From contig JAFKLL010000016.1 in NCBI GenBank assembly GCA_017304845.1, positions 24,599 through 88,598 of the forward strand: 64,000 bases of DNA. The letters are read 5' to 3'. Numbering within the stretch: position 1 is the stretch's first letter; each line of letters starts with the position of its first letter. Made by a program: the position numbers and the translations under genes. The notes below the pieces were generated by a model. It did no database searches. It saw nothing but the letters and a program-made list of their open reading frames with translations, and was not told where the DNA came from. The DNA is from Solirubrobacterales bacterium (GTDB lineage Bacteria; Actinomycetota; Thermoleophilia; Solirubrobacterales; 70-9). Shown in pieces: positions 22,096-30,291 of the stretch.

Positions 22096-22117
22096 TATGC
22101 TGGGCGGCAGACCGCCT
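22096..22117 (+). promoter_or_regulatory. candidate -10 and initial-transcript hairpin of the purD unit
   Basis: TATGCT (22096-22101) is followed by the small inverted repeat GGCGG-CAGA-CCGCC (22104-22117). It contains GGCAGACCGCCT, which matches 11 of 12 bases downstream of the purF -10. Confidence 0.4.
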
Positions 22118-22159
22118 GCGGTCATGCCAGAAGCAGTGAATCCAACGGAGAGGAACGAG

Positions 22160-22441
22160 ATGCCTACTTTCGTGATGCTGACCAACCTGACCGCCGAGGG
22201 CGTCAAGACCCTGAAGACGAACCCGGGCCGCGTGGCCGAGGTCAATCGCGAAGTTGAGGCGCTCGGCGCCAAGGTCGTCGCCCAGTACTCGACCCTCGGT
22301 CAGTACGACTTCGTGACGATCATCGAGGCCGATTCGGAAGAGACGATGGCCCGCGTCTCGGTCGAGATGGGCTCCCGCGGCACCATGACCAGCCAGACCC
22401 TGGCCGCCATCCCGGCCGGTCGACTCGCCGAAGTTCTTTGA
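22160..22441 (+). CDS. GYD-domain protein
   Basis: 93 residues, a complete single-domain protein of the GYD family (ferredoxin-like fold), whose named motif appears here as the variant GQYDFV. Biochemical role unknown. The ATG has GGAGAGGAA upstream. Its stop overlaps the TTG start of purD by four bases (TTGA), so it is translationally coupled to purine synthesis; a ligand-sensing or accessory role in that pathway is inference only. Confidence 0.85.
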   Translation: MPTFVMLTNLTAEGVKTLKTNPGRVAEVNREVEALGAKVVAQYSTLGQYDFVTIIEADSEETMARVSVEMGSRGTMTSQTLAAIPAGRLAEVL

Positions 22442-23727
22442 GTTCCCGCATCCTCGTCCTCGGCGGCGGCGGCCGCGAGCACGCCATCATCAAGGCGCTG
22501 GCCCGCTCCCCGCAGTCGCCGGAATTGTTCTGCGCGCCCGGCAACCCGGGCATCGCGGCCGACGCGACCTGCCTGCCCGACCTCGACCCGGCCGACCCGG
22601 CCGCGGTCGCGGCGAAGGCCGGTGAGCTAGGGATCGACCTGGTCGCGGTCGGCCCGGAGGCGCCGCTGGTCGCCGGGGTCGTGGATGCGGTGAACGCGGC
22701 GGGGATCGCCGCCTTCGGGCCGAGCCGGGAGGCCGCCCGCCTGGAGGGCTCGAAGTCCTTCGCCAAGGAGGCGATGGCGGAGGCCGGGGTGCCGACCGCC
22801 GGCTACGGCGTGGTCACCGACCGCGAGTCGGCTCTCGCCAAGGTGGCCGAGACCGGCTGCCCGGTGGTGCTCAAGGCCGACGGCCTGGCCGCCGGCAAGG
22901 GCGTCCTGATCTGCTTGGACGAGTCCGAGGCACACGAGGCGATCGAGGTCTTCTTCACCGAGCAGCGATTCGGCACCACCGAGGTCGTGGTCGAGGAGTT
23001 CCTCGAGGGCGAGGAGCTCTCGCTGCTGGCGATCTGCGACGGGGAGCGGGCGATCCCGCTGGCCCCGGCCCAGGACTACAAGCGGATCGGCGAGGGCGAC
23101 ACCGGCCCCAACACCGGCGGCATGGGCAGCTACTCGCCGGTGCAGACGGTCTCCTCCGACCAGCTGGCGGAGCTCTCGGCGCTGGTCCACCAGCCGATCG
23201 TCGATCTGATGGCCCGGCGCGGGCACCCCTTCCACGGGGTTCTCTACGCCGGCCTGATGATGACCGCCGACGGGCCCAAGGTGCTCGAGTACAACACCCG
23301 GTTCGGCGACCCGGAGACCCAGGCGGTCCTGCCCCGCCTGGAGTCGGATCTGGTCGAGCTCTTCGACGCCGCCTCCGAGCCCGGCGGCCTCGCCGGAAAG
23401 TCCGTGTCCTTCTCGCCCCAGTGGGCGGTCACGGTGGTCCTCGCCTCCGCCGGGTACCCGGCCTCCTCCTCGAAGGGGGATGTGATCACCGGGCTGGACG
23501 CGGCGGCGGCCACCGCCGAGGTGGTTCACGCCGGCACCGCCGAGCGGGACGGGCAGATAGTCACCGCGGGCGGACGGGTACTCAACCTGACGGGGCTCGG
23601 CCCCGACGCCGCAACCGCGCGGGATCGCGCTTACGATGCGGCAGGCAAAGTCAATTTCGATGGCAAACAGATGCGACGTGACATCGCCGAACGGGCGGTC
23701 CGGCGCGAGAGAGACCAGGAACAATGA
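22438..23727 (+). CDS. purD: phosphoribosylamine-glycine ligase
   Basis: 429 residues. It joins glycine to 5-phosphoribosylamine with ATP, step two of purine synthesis. The N-terminal domain begins RILVLGGGGREHAI; the ATP-grasp region contains LKADGLAAGKGV, and the core has NTGGMGSYSP and EYNTRFGDPETQ. The only start compatible with the domain is TTG at 22438, inside the stop of the GYD gene. The 3' end overlaps purE by ATGA, so GYD-purD-purE form a tightly coupled series. Confidence 0.96.
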   Translation: MSSRILVLGGGGREHAIIKALARSPQSPELFCAPGNPGIAADATCLPDLDPADPAAVAAKAGELGIDLVAVGPEAPLVAGVVDAVNAAGIAAFGPSREAARLEGSKSFAKEAMAEAGVPTAGYGVVTDRESALAKVAETGCPVVLKADGLAAGKGVLICLDESEAHEAIEVFFTEQRFGTTEVVVEEFLEGEELSLLAICDGERAIPLAPAQDYKRIGEGDTGPNTGGMGSYSPVQTVSSDQLAELSALVHQPIVDLMARRGHPFHGVLYAGLMMTADGPKVLEYNTRFGDPETQAVLPRLESDLVELFDAASEPGGLAGKSVSFSPQWAVTVVLASAGYPASSSKGDVITGLDAAAATAEVVHAGTAERDGQIVTAGGRVLNLTGLGPDAATARDRAYDAAGKVNFDGKQMRRDIAERAVRRERDQEQ

Positions 23728-24191
23728 GCGAAACGCAGCCTTCAACCCTTTCCTCAGTCGAGCAGCTCTTCGAGGAGATCGAAGTGGAAGCCCCCCAGGT
23801 CGGGATCATCATGGGCTCCAAGAACGACAAGCCCAAGATGCAGCCCGCCGGCCAGGCCCTCGAGGACGCCGGGATCGCCTATGAGGTGCGCGTCATGTCC
23901 GCCCACCGCGATCCGCAGATGGTCACCGAGTACTGCACCAACGCGAAGATGCGCGGCCTCAAGGTGATCATCGCCGGGGCCGGCATGTCGGCCGCCCTGC
24001 CGGGTGTCGCCGCCGCCCACACCGAGCTGCCCGTGATCGGCGTGCCGATCCTCGGCAAGTCGCTCGGCGGTCTCGACGCGCTGCTCTCCGCGGTCCAGAT
24101 GCCTCCGGGCGTCCCGGTGGCCTGCGTGGCGATCGACGGCGCCAAGAACGCCGGCGTGCTCGCCACCCGCATCATCAATCTCGCCGCCTAG
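23724..24191 (+). CDS. purE: N5-carboxyaminoimidazole ribonucleotide mutase (PurE)
   Basis: 155 residues. It moves the carboxyl group to make CAIR. The active-site loop GIIMGSKND, the AHR motif in VMSAHRDPQ, and the [13 protein letters not shown] loop are present. About 30 extra residues, acidic and probably flexible, precede the usual start. It overlaps purD by four bases. No purK, which makes its usual substrate, is in the window; PurK may be encoded elsewhere, or the enzyme may accept AIR and CO2 directly as class II PurE does. Sequence alone does not settle this. Confidence 0.95.
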   Translation: MSETQPSTLSSVEQLFEEIEVEAPQVGIIMGSKNDKPKMQPAGQALEDAGIAYEVRVMSAHRDPQMVTEYCTNAKMRGLKVIIAGAGMSAALPGVAAAHTELPVIGVPILGKSLGGLDALLSAVQMPPGVPVACVAIDGAKNAGVLATRIINLAA

Positions 24192-24197
24192 AACCGC

Positions 24198-25481
24198 ATG
24201 ATCGAGCGCTACACCCGCCCGGAGATGGGCGCGGTCTGGACCCAGCAGGCCAAGTTCCAGTCCTGGCTGGACGTCGAGCTGGCCGCGACCGACGCCTGGG
24301 CCGCGGAGGGCGTGGTCCCGGCCGAGGCCGCCGCGACCTGCCGCGAGAAGGCCGCCTTCACGGTCGACGCGATCAACGCCCGCGAGGAGATCACCAACCA
24401 CGACGTCGCCGCCTTCGTCGACGTCGTCGCCGCCTCGATCGGCGAGGAGGGCCGCTGGATCCACTTCGGCCTGACCTCCTCCGACGTGCTCGACACCGCC
24501 CTGGCGGTTCAGCTGACCAAGGCCGGGGAGATCCTGGTCGCCGGGGCGAAGACCTACCGCGACGCGCTGATCGAGCGCGCCTTCGAGTTCAAGGACACGC
24601 TGGCGATGGGCCGCACCCACGGCGTCCACGCCGAGCCGACCACCTTCGGTCTGCGCCTGGCCGGTTTCGCCTTCGAGGCCGACCGCAACTGGAAGCGGCT
24701 CCAGCAGGCGACCGCCCAGGCCGCCCGCGGCAAGCTCTCCGGCGCGGTCGGGACCTACGCCTCGGTGCCGCCGGCGATCGAACGGCGGGTCATGGACGCG
24801 CTCGGTCTCGAGCGCGAGGAGATCGCCACCCAGGTGGTCCCGCGTGACCGTCACGCCGAGCTGCTCAGCGCGATCGCTCTGGCCGGCGCCGGGATCGAGC
24901 GCTTCGCGACCGAGGTGCGTCACCTGCAGCGGACCGAGGTCCGTGAGGCGGAGGAGCCGTTCGCGACAGGCCAGCAGAAGGGCTCTTCGGCGATGCCGCA
25001 TAAGCGCAACCCGATCCGGACCGAGCGGATGACCGGCCTCGCCCGGCTGCTCCGCGGCTACGCCCAGACCGGCCTGGAGAACGTCGCCCTCTGGCATGAG
25101 CGGGATATCTCGCATTCCGGCGCCGAGCGGGTGATCCTGCCCGACGCGACGATCTGCCTCGACTACATGCATCACGTCATCACCCAGGTCGCCTCGGGCC
25201 TGGTCGTCCACGTCGACCGGCTGCAGGCGAACCTGGAGCAGACCAACGGTGCGATGTTCAGCCAGCGGGCCCTGACCGCGCTGGTCGAGTCGGGCATGAC
25301 CCGCGACGACGCCTACCGCACGGTCCAGGCCGCGGCCCACGAGGCCTTCGACGGGGACACGCACTTCCGCGACCTGATCGGCCAGGCGGCGCCCCAGCTG
25401 GATCTCGACGAGATCTTCGACTACAACGCCTACCTCACCCACCTGCCCGAGGTATTCGAGCGGCTGGAAGCCATCCGCTGA
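24198..25481 (+). CDS. purB: adenylosuccinate lyase
   Basis: 427 residues. It releases fumarate in two purine steps (SAICAR to AICAR, adenylosuccinate to AMP). The fumarase/aspartase-superfamily signature [10 protein letters not shown] is present, with the catalytic His region [15 protein letters not shown] and [12 protein letters not shown]. The length is usual for the bacterial type. It follows purE by 6 bp and ends the unit GYD-purD-purE-purB; a long hairpin fills the gap to the convergent LysR gene. Confidence 0.97.
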   Translation: MIERYTRPEMGAVWTQQAKFQSWLDVELAATDAWAAEGVVPAEAAATCREKAAFTVDAINAREEITNHDVAAFVDVVAASIGEEGRWIHFGLTSSDVLDTALAVQLTKAGEILVAGAKTYRDALIERAFEFKDTLAMGRTHGVHAEPTTFGLRLAGFAFEADRNWKRLQQATAQAARGKLSGAVGTYASVPPAIERRVMDALGLEREEIATQVVPRDRHAELLSAIALAGAGIERFATEVRHLQRTEVREAEEPFATGQQKGSSAMPHKRNPIRTERMTGLARLLRGYAQTGLENVALWHERDISHSGAERVILPDATICLDYMHHVITQVASGLVVHVDRLQANLEQTNGAMFSQRALTALVESGMTRDDAYRTVQAAAHEAFDGDTHFRDLIGQAAPQLDLDEIFDYNAYLTHLPEVFERLEAIR

Positions 25482-25538
25482 AGCCCGCGAGACCCGGATT
25501 CTCGGGGGTTATCCCTGAGTATCCGGGTCTCGCGGGCT
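25482..25538. terminator. bidirectional hairpin between convergent purB and LysR genes
   Basis: AGCCCGCGAGACCCGGAT (25482-25499) pairs perfectly over 18 bp with ATCCGGGTCTCGCGGGCT (25521-25538). It begins right after the purB stop and reaches the LysR stop codon, filling the whole gap. Confidence 0.85.
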
Positions 25539-26407
25539 CAGATGGCTGCCAGGAAGGGGGCCATCTGAGGCGAGCTGTTGTCCCGATGCCGGACCGCCAG
25601 GATGGCCGTCCGGGGCGAGGGGTCCAGGTCCACGTAGTGGATGCCGACGAAGCCGAGGGCCCGCACGGAGGCGGGCAACAGGGCCACTCCCAGCCCGGCC
25701 GAGACCAGGCCGAGGATCGACAGGATGCTGGTCGCCTGCTGGGCGATCTCCAGTCCGGTCCCGTGCTCGCGGGCGAGAGCCACGGTCTCGTCGTAGAGGC
25801 CGGGGATCTGCTCCCGCTCGATCACGATCAGCGGCTCTCGCACGACCTCGGCCGGATCGAGCCGTTCCCGTTCCGCCAGCGGGTGCCCGGCCGGCAGGGC
25901 GGCGACGAACCCTTCCTCGATCACCCGTTCGACCACCAGGTCGCGGTGGCCCGGCTCGGTCCGCACGAAGCCGAGATCGAGGTAGCCGCGGATCAGCTCC
26001 TCGGCCTGCGCCCGGACCGGCAGCTCGCGGAGCTCGAGGGTCACCCGGGGATGGGTGCCCCGGAAGCGCCGGACCGCGTCGGGCACCAGGCTCACCGCCG
26101 CGGTCTCGATGAAGCCGACCGCGAACCGGCCGATGATCCCGCCGGCCGCGTCCCGGGCGGCGGTGATCGCGGCGTCGACATCGTCGAAGGTGCGCCTGGT
26201 CCGGGCGGCCAGCGCCCGACCCGCCGGGGTGAGCTCGATCGAGCGTCCGCTGCGATCGACCAGATCCACCCCGACCATGCCTTCGAGCTTGCGGATCTGC
26301 TGGCTGAGGGACGGCTGCGCGATGTGCAGCCGCTCGGCGGCCCGGCCGAAGTGCATCTCCTCGGCCAGGGCGGCGAAGTAGCGCAGATGTCTTAGTTCGA
26401 CACTCAT
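25538..26407 (-). CDS. LysR-family transcriptional regulator
   Basis: 289 residues. The N-terminal winged helix-turn-helix (ELRHLRYFAALAEEMHFGRAAERLHIAQPSLSQQ, 1-60 region) and the periplasmic-binding-protein-like effector domain are clear; the best match by eye is the BenM/CatM/CysB-type with an aromatic or small acid effector. It has no cysteine, so it is not an OxyR-type redox switch. The ATG at 26407 is preferred to an upstream TTG. The start codon is inside a perfect inverted repeat (26405-26421), consistent with autorepression. It is divergent from the oxidase gene, 73 bp away, which is a possible target. Confidence 0.9.
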   Translation of the reverse strand: MSVELRHLRYFAALAEEMHFGRAAERLHIAQPSLSQQIRKLEGMVGVDLVDRSGRSIELTPAGRALAARTRRTFDDVDAAITAARDAAGGIIGRFAVGFIETAAVSLVPDAVRRFRGTHPRVTLELRELPVRAQAEELIRGYLDLGFVRTEPGHRDLVVERVIEEGFVAALPAGHPLAERERLDPAEVVREPLIVIEREQIPGLYDETVALAREHGTGLEIAQQATSILSILGLVSAGLGVALLPASVRALGFVGIHYVDLDPSPRTAILAVRHRDNSSPQMAPFLAAI

Positions 26408-26421
26408 AGGCAATACCTATG
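26405..26421. promoter_or_regulatory. LysR-type operator overlapping the regulator's start codon
   Basis: CATAGG-N5-CCTATG is a perfect inverted repeat with the T-N11-A core of LysR sites. Its left arm includes the complement of the regulator's ATG. It lies in the shared divergent region with the oxidase gene. Confidence 0.6.
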
Positions 26422-26442
26422 AAAAGGGACAGAAATGGATAT

Positions 26443-26471
26443 TAGACATTAAGTATCGATCGTCCTAGCTT
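26443..26471 (+). promoter_or_regulatory. candidate promoter of the oxidase subunit I gene
   Basis: TAGACA (26443-26448), 17-bp spacer, TAGCTT (26466-26471), with the ATG 9 nt later and no Shine-Dalgarno site, so the transcript would be leaderless or nearly so. Confidence 0.55.
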
Positions 26472-26480
26472 TCGCCCTCC

Positions 26481-28415
26481 ATGGAGGGCACCACCACAAG
26501 CACCACTCCAGCGGCGTCGCGCGGCCACCTCCCGATCGCCAGGATGGCCATCGGCACGGTCGCCGGCGCCGCGATCGGGTTCTTCCTCGTCATCGGCTTC
26601 CGAGCGCTCGCCGGGCTCGACCTCTTCCAGACCGAGCAGACCGGCTACCCGCATGTCGTGGTGCCGCTGGTCACCGCGCCGTTCGGGTTCCTCTGGGGCC
26701 TCGGCTGCTTCGACTACTGGCTGAAGTGGGCCTTCGGCGCCAAGCAGCTGCCCGACGAGCACGGCGAGCACGGGGCCTACGGATGGCGCGACTACTTCCG
26801 CTTCAACACCGACCACAAGGTGATCGGCATCCAGTACGTCGTCACCACCCTGTTCTTCTTCCTGATCGGCGGCCTGCTCGCGATGCTGGTCCGGGCCGAA
26901 CTGGCCCAGCCGGGCAGCCAGATCTTCGCCGCCAACACCTACAACGGGCTCTTCTCGACCCACGCCACGGTGATGATCTTCATGTTCATCATCCCCGCCT
27001 TCGCCGGGCTCGCCAACTACGTGCTGCCGCTGATGATCGGCGCGCCGGACATGGCCTTCCCGCGCCTCAACGCGCTGTCGTTCTGGCTGCTGCCGATCGC
27101 CGGGGTGATCTTCCTCGCCAGCTTCCTCGCCCCGGGCGGAGCCTTCGACGCCGGCTGGACCGGCTACGCGCCTCTCTCGACGGGGGCTCCGCTCGGACAG
27201 TCCTTCTTCAACATCGGCGTGCAGTTCGCCGGCTTCTCCTCGATCTTCGCCGCGGTCAACTTCCTGGTCACGATCATCAGCATGCGGGCGCCCGGCATGA
27301 ACCTGTGGCGGATGCCGCTGCTGGCCTGGGCCAACCTCGCCACCTCGCTCCTGATCGTCGGCGCGACGCCCTTCATCGCCGGGGTCCAGCTCATGGTTCT
27401 CCTCTCACGGCTGCTGGAGATGAACTTCTTCAACTTCCTCCAGGGCGGGGATGTCGTCTCCTACCAGCACATCTTCTGGTTCTACTCCCACCCCGCCGTC
27501 TACATCATGATGCTGCCCGGCTTCGGGATGGTCAGCGAAGTGATCGCCACCCACGCCCGCAAGCCGATCTTCGGCTACCGGCTGATGGCGCTCTCGCTGA
27601 TCGGCATCGTGGTCCTGAGCTACTCGGTCTGGGCCCACCACATGTTCGTCTCCGGGATGTTCTCCTGGCTGCGAGTGCCGATGATGATCACCTCGACCCT
27701 GATCGCGGTGCCGACCGGGATCAAGATCTTCTCCTGGCTCGCGACCCTCTTCTACGGGCGGATCCACTCGAACCGGACCGCGATGCTCTTCGCGCTCGGG
27801 TTCATCATCAGCTTCATCGTCGGCGGCATCAGCGGGGTGATGATCGCCCTGGTGCCGATCGACATCCACGTCACCGACACCTACTTCATCGTCGCCCACA
27901 TCCACTTCGTGCTCTTCGCCGGTTCCGTCTTCACGATCTTCGCCGGCATCTACCACTGGTTCCCGAAGATGACCGGGCGCATGTACGACGAGCGGCTCGG
28001 TCGGATCCACTTCTGGCTGACCCTGGCCGGCACCTGGCTCACCTTCGCGCCGATGCACTGGATCGGCATGGACGGCATGCCGCGACGCGTGGCCGACTAC
28101 GCCAGCCAGTACGGGGACTGGAACCTGCTGATCTCGGTCGCCTCCTTCATGCTCGGGGCCGCGCAGCTGGTCTTCGTCTACAACATGATCGTCAGCTGGC
28201 GGTTCGGCCCCAGAGCCGGAGACAACCCGTGGCGGGCCCACTCGATCGAGTGGCAGGTGTCCTCGCCGCCGCCGGTCTACAACTTCGAGCGCATCCCCCG
28301 CGTGGTCGGCAGCCCCTACGAGTTCGGCGTCCCCGGCTTCCGCCACGCCATCATGGAAGAAACCGCGAGCGATCCGGTCTTCGCCGGATCGCAACGGGAA
28401 CCCGCCGGCCCATAG
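26481..28415 (+). CDS. ctaD: heme-copper cytochrome oxidase subunit I, A2 type
   Basis: 644 residues. The catalytic subunit that reduces oxygen and pumps protons. Ligands are complete: H161 and H475 for heme a, H473 for heme a3, and H337, H386 and H387 for CuB; Tyr341 can form the His-Tyr crosslink. The helix VI motif is YSHPAVY instead of GHPEVY, so the D-channel Glu is replaced and a YS pair is present, which defines type A2 oxidases. About 90 N-terminal residues with two extra hydrophobic segments precede the usual subunit I start. No subunit II, III or heme-synthesis gene is adjacent. The upstream LysR gene may regulate it. Confidence 0.93.
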   Translation: MEGTTTSTTPAASRGHLPIARMAIGTVAGAAIGFFLVIGFRALAGLDLFQTEQTGYPHVVVPLVTAPFGFLWGLGCFDYWLKWAFGAKQLPDEHGEHGAYGWRDYFRFNTDHKVIGIQYVVTTLFFFLIGGLLAMLVRAELAQPGSQIFAANTYNGLFSTHATVMIFMFIIPAFAGLANYVLPLMIGAPDMAFPRLNALSFWLLPIAGVIFLASFLAPGGAFDAGWTGYAPLSTGAPLGQSFFNIGVQFAGFSSIFAAVNFLVTIISMRAPGMNLWRMPLLAWANLATSLLIVGATPFIAGVQLMVLLSRLLEMNFFNFLQGGDVVSYQHIFWFYSHPAVYIMMLPGFGMVSEVIATHARKPIFGYRLMALSLIGIVVLSYSVWAHHMFVSGMFSWLRVPMMITSTLIAVPTGIKIFSWLATLFYGRIHSNRTAMLFALGFIISFIVGGISGVMIALVPIDIHVTDTYFIVAHIHFVLFAGSVFTIFAGIYHWFPKMTGRMYDERLGRIHFWLTLAGTWLTFAPMHWIGMDGMPRRVADYASQYGDWNLLISVASFMLGAAQLVFVYNMIVSWRFGPRAGDNPWRAHSIEWQVSSPPPVYNFERIPRVVGSPYEFGVPGFRHAIMEETASDPVFAGSQREPAGP

Positions 28416-28427
28416 CCGGATCTGGGC

Positions 28428-28433
28428 TAGGCT
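28428..28433 (+). promoter_or_regulatory. candidate -10 (TAGGCT) of a leaderless promoter
   Basis: TAGGCT ends 8 nt before the ATG of the thioredoxin-fold gene; no ribosome binding site is present. Confidence 0.45.
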
Positions 28434-28441
28434 CCCCGGCC

Positions 28442-28732
28442 ATGATCCTTTACACCTGCGGCACCACGACGGCGGGGCCGGGCGCCCTGCATCCCTGCGC
28501 GAAGGCCGGGAAGGCACTCGAGGCGGCCGGGCACGAGTACGAGATCAAGAAGGTCGGCGGCTACCGGCTGATGCCGTGGACCTGGCGGACCCGGACCCGG
28601 GACCGCGAAGAGGTGCGGGAGCTCTCCGGGACCGACGAGGTGCCGATCCTGCTGCTCGACGACGGCGAGGTGATCAGCGGCTCCTCGACCATCGCCCAGT
28701 GGGCGAAGGAGAACCCTGCCCTGGTCTCCTGA
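28442..28732 (+). CDS. glutathione S-transferase N-domain / glutaredoxin-like protein
   Basis: 96 residues, one thioredoxin-fold domain. MILYTCG at the N-terminus and EVPILLLDDGEVISGSSTIAQW near the end are typical of GST N-terminal and glutaredoxin-like domains, including the cis-Pro after VP and the Ser pair that contacts glutathione in GSTs. No GST C-terminal helical domain follows. Cys6 could be the active residue; there is no CxxC pair. It follows the oxidase gene by 26 bp. An acetyltransferase reading frame begins before its stop in another frame, so the two are probably linked. Substrate unknown. Confidence 0.8.
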   Translation: MILYTCGTTTAGPGALHPCAKAGKALEAAGHEYEIKKVGGYRLMPWTWRTRTRDREEVRELSGTDEVPILLLDDGEVISGSSTIAQWAKENPALVS

Positions 28733-29330
28733 GGCCCTCCCGCTCGGCCGGGCCGAGTCGGAAGCCGCGGCCGACGCCGTCGCCCGAGGCTTCCAGGACA
28801 ACGAGATCTGGGCCTGGCTGCTGCCCGACGACCGGGTCCGGGCCCGGGTCGAACGGCGTTCCTACCGGGCCCTGGTCCGTCACGTCTTCCTGCCGCGCCG
28901 GTCGGGCTGGTTCTCGCGGAACCCGGCCGGTGAGGTCGCCGGCGCCGCGCTCTGGTACCCGCCGGGGACCAAAAAGCACAACCTCCGCGAGACCCTGGCC
29001 GAGAGCCTGCCCTTCCTCCCGGCCGGCATCCCCCACCTCGGCAAGGCGTCGAGGCTGCAGCGGCTGGTGGTGGCGAACTGGCCCCGGGAGCCCCACTGGT
29101 ACCTCTCGGTCCTCTCGGTCTCCCCGGAGTCCCAGCGACAGGGTCACGGCGGCGCGCTGATCCGACCCGGCCTCGAAGCGGCCGACGCCGACCGGGTCGG
29201 CTGCTGGCTGGAGACCCAGCGGGAGAGCAACGTCCCCTTCTACGCCCGCTTCGGCTTCGAGCTGATCCGCCGGATCGAGATCGACCCGGAGATCCCGCTC
29301 TGGCTGATGTGGCGCCCGCCGCCGCCCTGA
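28716..29330 (+). CDS. GNAT-family N-acetyltransferase, start codon uncertain
   Basis: About 204 residues if translation starts at CTG 28716. The frame is open from 28674 and encodes a full GNAT fold: an N-terminal helix (EAAADAVARGFQDNEIWAWLLPD), strand WFSRNPAGEVAGAALWYPPG, then LSVLSVSPESQRQGHGGALI with the acetyl-CoA loop QRQGHG, and FYARFGFELI near the end. No ATG, GTG or TTG occurs in frame before 29064, which would leave only the C-terminal half. A CTG at 28716 has AGGAG 4 nt upstream and lies within the end of the preceding gene. CTG initiation, frameshifting from that gene, or an indel are the options. The acetylated substrate is unknown. Confidence 0.7.
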   Translation: MPWSPEALPLGRAESEAAADAVARGFQDNEIWAWLLPDDRVRARVERRSYRALVRHVFLPRRSGWFSRNPAGEVAGAALWYPPGTKKHNLRETLAESLPFLPAGIPHLGKASRLQRLVVANWPREPHWYLSVLSVSPESQRQGHGGALIRPGLEAADADRVGCWLETQRESNVPFYARFGFELIRRIEIDPEIPLWLMWRPPPP

Positions 29331-29331
29331 G

Positions 29332-30246
29332 CTAGGACGCGCAGGGCGCGCTCTGGGTGGTGCCGTCGGGACAGGTGACGTTGATCCAGACGGCGTGAGG
29401 AAAGACCGCCCCGGCGAACTCCGCTCCGGCGAAGCCCGAATTGATCAGCACCACCGAGCCCAGTGAGGCGTTGGTGAAGTTGGCGCCGTCGAACGAGGAG
29501 ATCTGCATCGAGCTCGCGTGCATGAACGCCTGGGCGAAGTTCGATCCGTCGAAGATGCCGCTGCTCAAGTTGGCCGAGTAGAGAAGCGCCCCGGTGAAGT
29601 CGGCGGGGCTCGGCTGGGCGACCACCCCGTACAGGTTCGCGTTCTCCAGGTTGACGTTGGTCAGGTTGGTGCCGGAGAGGGTCGCGCCCCAGAGGTTCGC
29701 GTTGATCAGGTTCGTGGTCAGCTTCGGCTGCTCGTTCGAGAACGGCGGCGGGGGCGGCGGCTGGTTGCTCCCGGTCAGGTTCGCGCCGGTGAGGTCGGAA
29801 CCGTAGAAGCTGGAGTTCGAGAAGTCCCCGTTGCTGAGGGTCGCGTTCCGCAGCGTCACGCCGTACAGCCTCGCGTTCTCGGCCGAGACCCTGGTCAGGT
29901 TCGCGCGGGTCAGCGTCGCGTCGGTCAGATCCGCGGAGGTCAGCTTCGCTCCGTTGAGCCGGGCGCCCGTGAGGTTCGCCCCTCTGAGATCCGCCGCCGT
30001 CAGGTCGGCCCCACGCAAGTTCGCGTTGCGGAGATCGGCATTGCGCAGGTCCGCCCCGCGAAGCTTGGCCTTGCCGAAGTTCGCCCCGTTCAGCCGACCG
30101 TGGAAGGCGAGGCGCCAGTTGAGGTTCTTGCCGGCGCACCGAGCCTTCGGCTTGAGCTGACAGCCACTCGGCGCCTTCGCCTGAACGGCGGGGGCCAGGA
30201 CTGCGGCGAGGACGAAGACGGTGGCGAGAATCGGGAGACGGCGCAT
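29332..30246 (-). CDS. secreted pentapeptide-repeat protein
   Basis: 304 residues. A signal peptide (MRRLPILATVFVLAAVLAPAVQA) precedes a long run of A(D/N)LxX-type pentapeptide repeats (about 50-270), for example GADLRNADLRNANLRGADL, which fold as a right-handed quadrilateral beta-helix. A short Pro-rich break (about 155-165) divides the solenoid. The C-terminus has a Cys pair. Pentapeptide proteins have diverse roles, and the exported location argues against gyrase protection. The ATG has TAGGGT 7 nt upstream and no ribosome binding site. It converges on the acetyltransferase gene with one base between the stop codons. Confidence 0.88.
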   Translation of the reverse strand: MRRLPILATVFVLAAVLAPAVQAKAPSGCQLKPKARCAGKNLNWRLAFHGRLNGANFGKAKLRGADLRNADLRNANLRGADLTAADLRGANLTGARLNGAKLTSADLTDATLTRANLTRVSAENARLYGVTLRNATLSNGDFSNSSFYGSDLTGANLTGSNQPPPPPPFSNEQPKLTTNLINANLWGATLSGTNLTNVNLENANLYGVVAQPSPADFTGALLYSANLSSGIFDGSNFAQAFMHASSMQISSFDGANFTNASLGSVVLINSGFAGAEFAGAVFPHAVWINVTCPDGTTQSAPCAS

Positions 30247-30253
30247 GTCGCGC

Positions 30254-30259
30254 ACCCTA
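30254..30259 (-). promoter_or_regulatory. candidate -10 (TAGGGT) of a leaderless promoter
   Basis: TAGGGT on the minus strand ends 7 nt before the ATG of the pentapeptide-repeat gene. Confidence 0.5.
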
Positions 30260-30291
30260 GGGCGACATGCCGCCGCCGCCACGATTTTCGA

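Noticed and set aside
26405..26421. OxyR site (ATAG-N7-CTAT) for peroxide response
   Set aside because: The geometry matches, but the adjacent LysR protein has no cysteine, so OxyR-type sensing is not possible for it.
29700..30100. Repetitive DNA as a possible CRISPR array
   Set aside because: The periodicity encodes pentapeptide repeats of 15 bp in frame, with no constant repeat and unique spacers.
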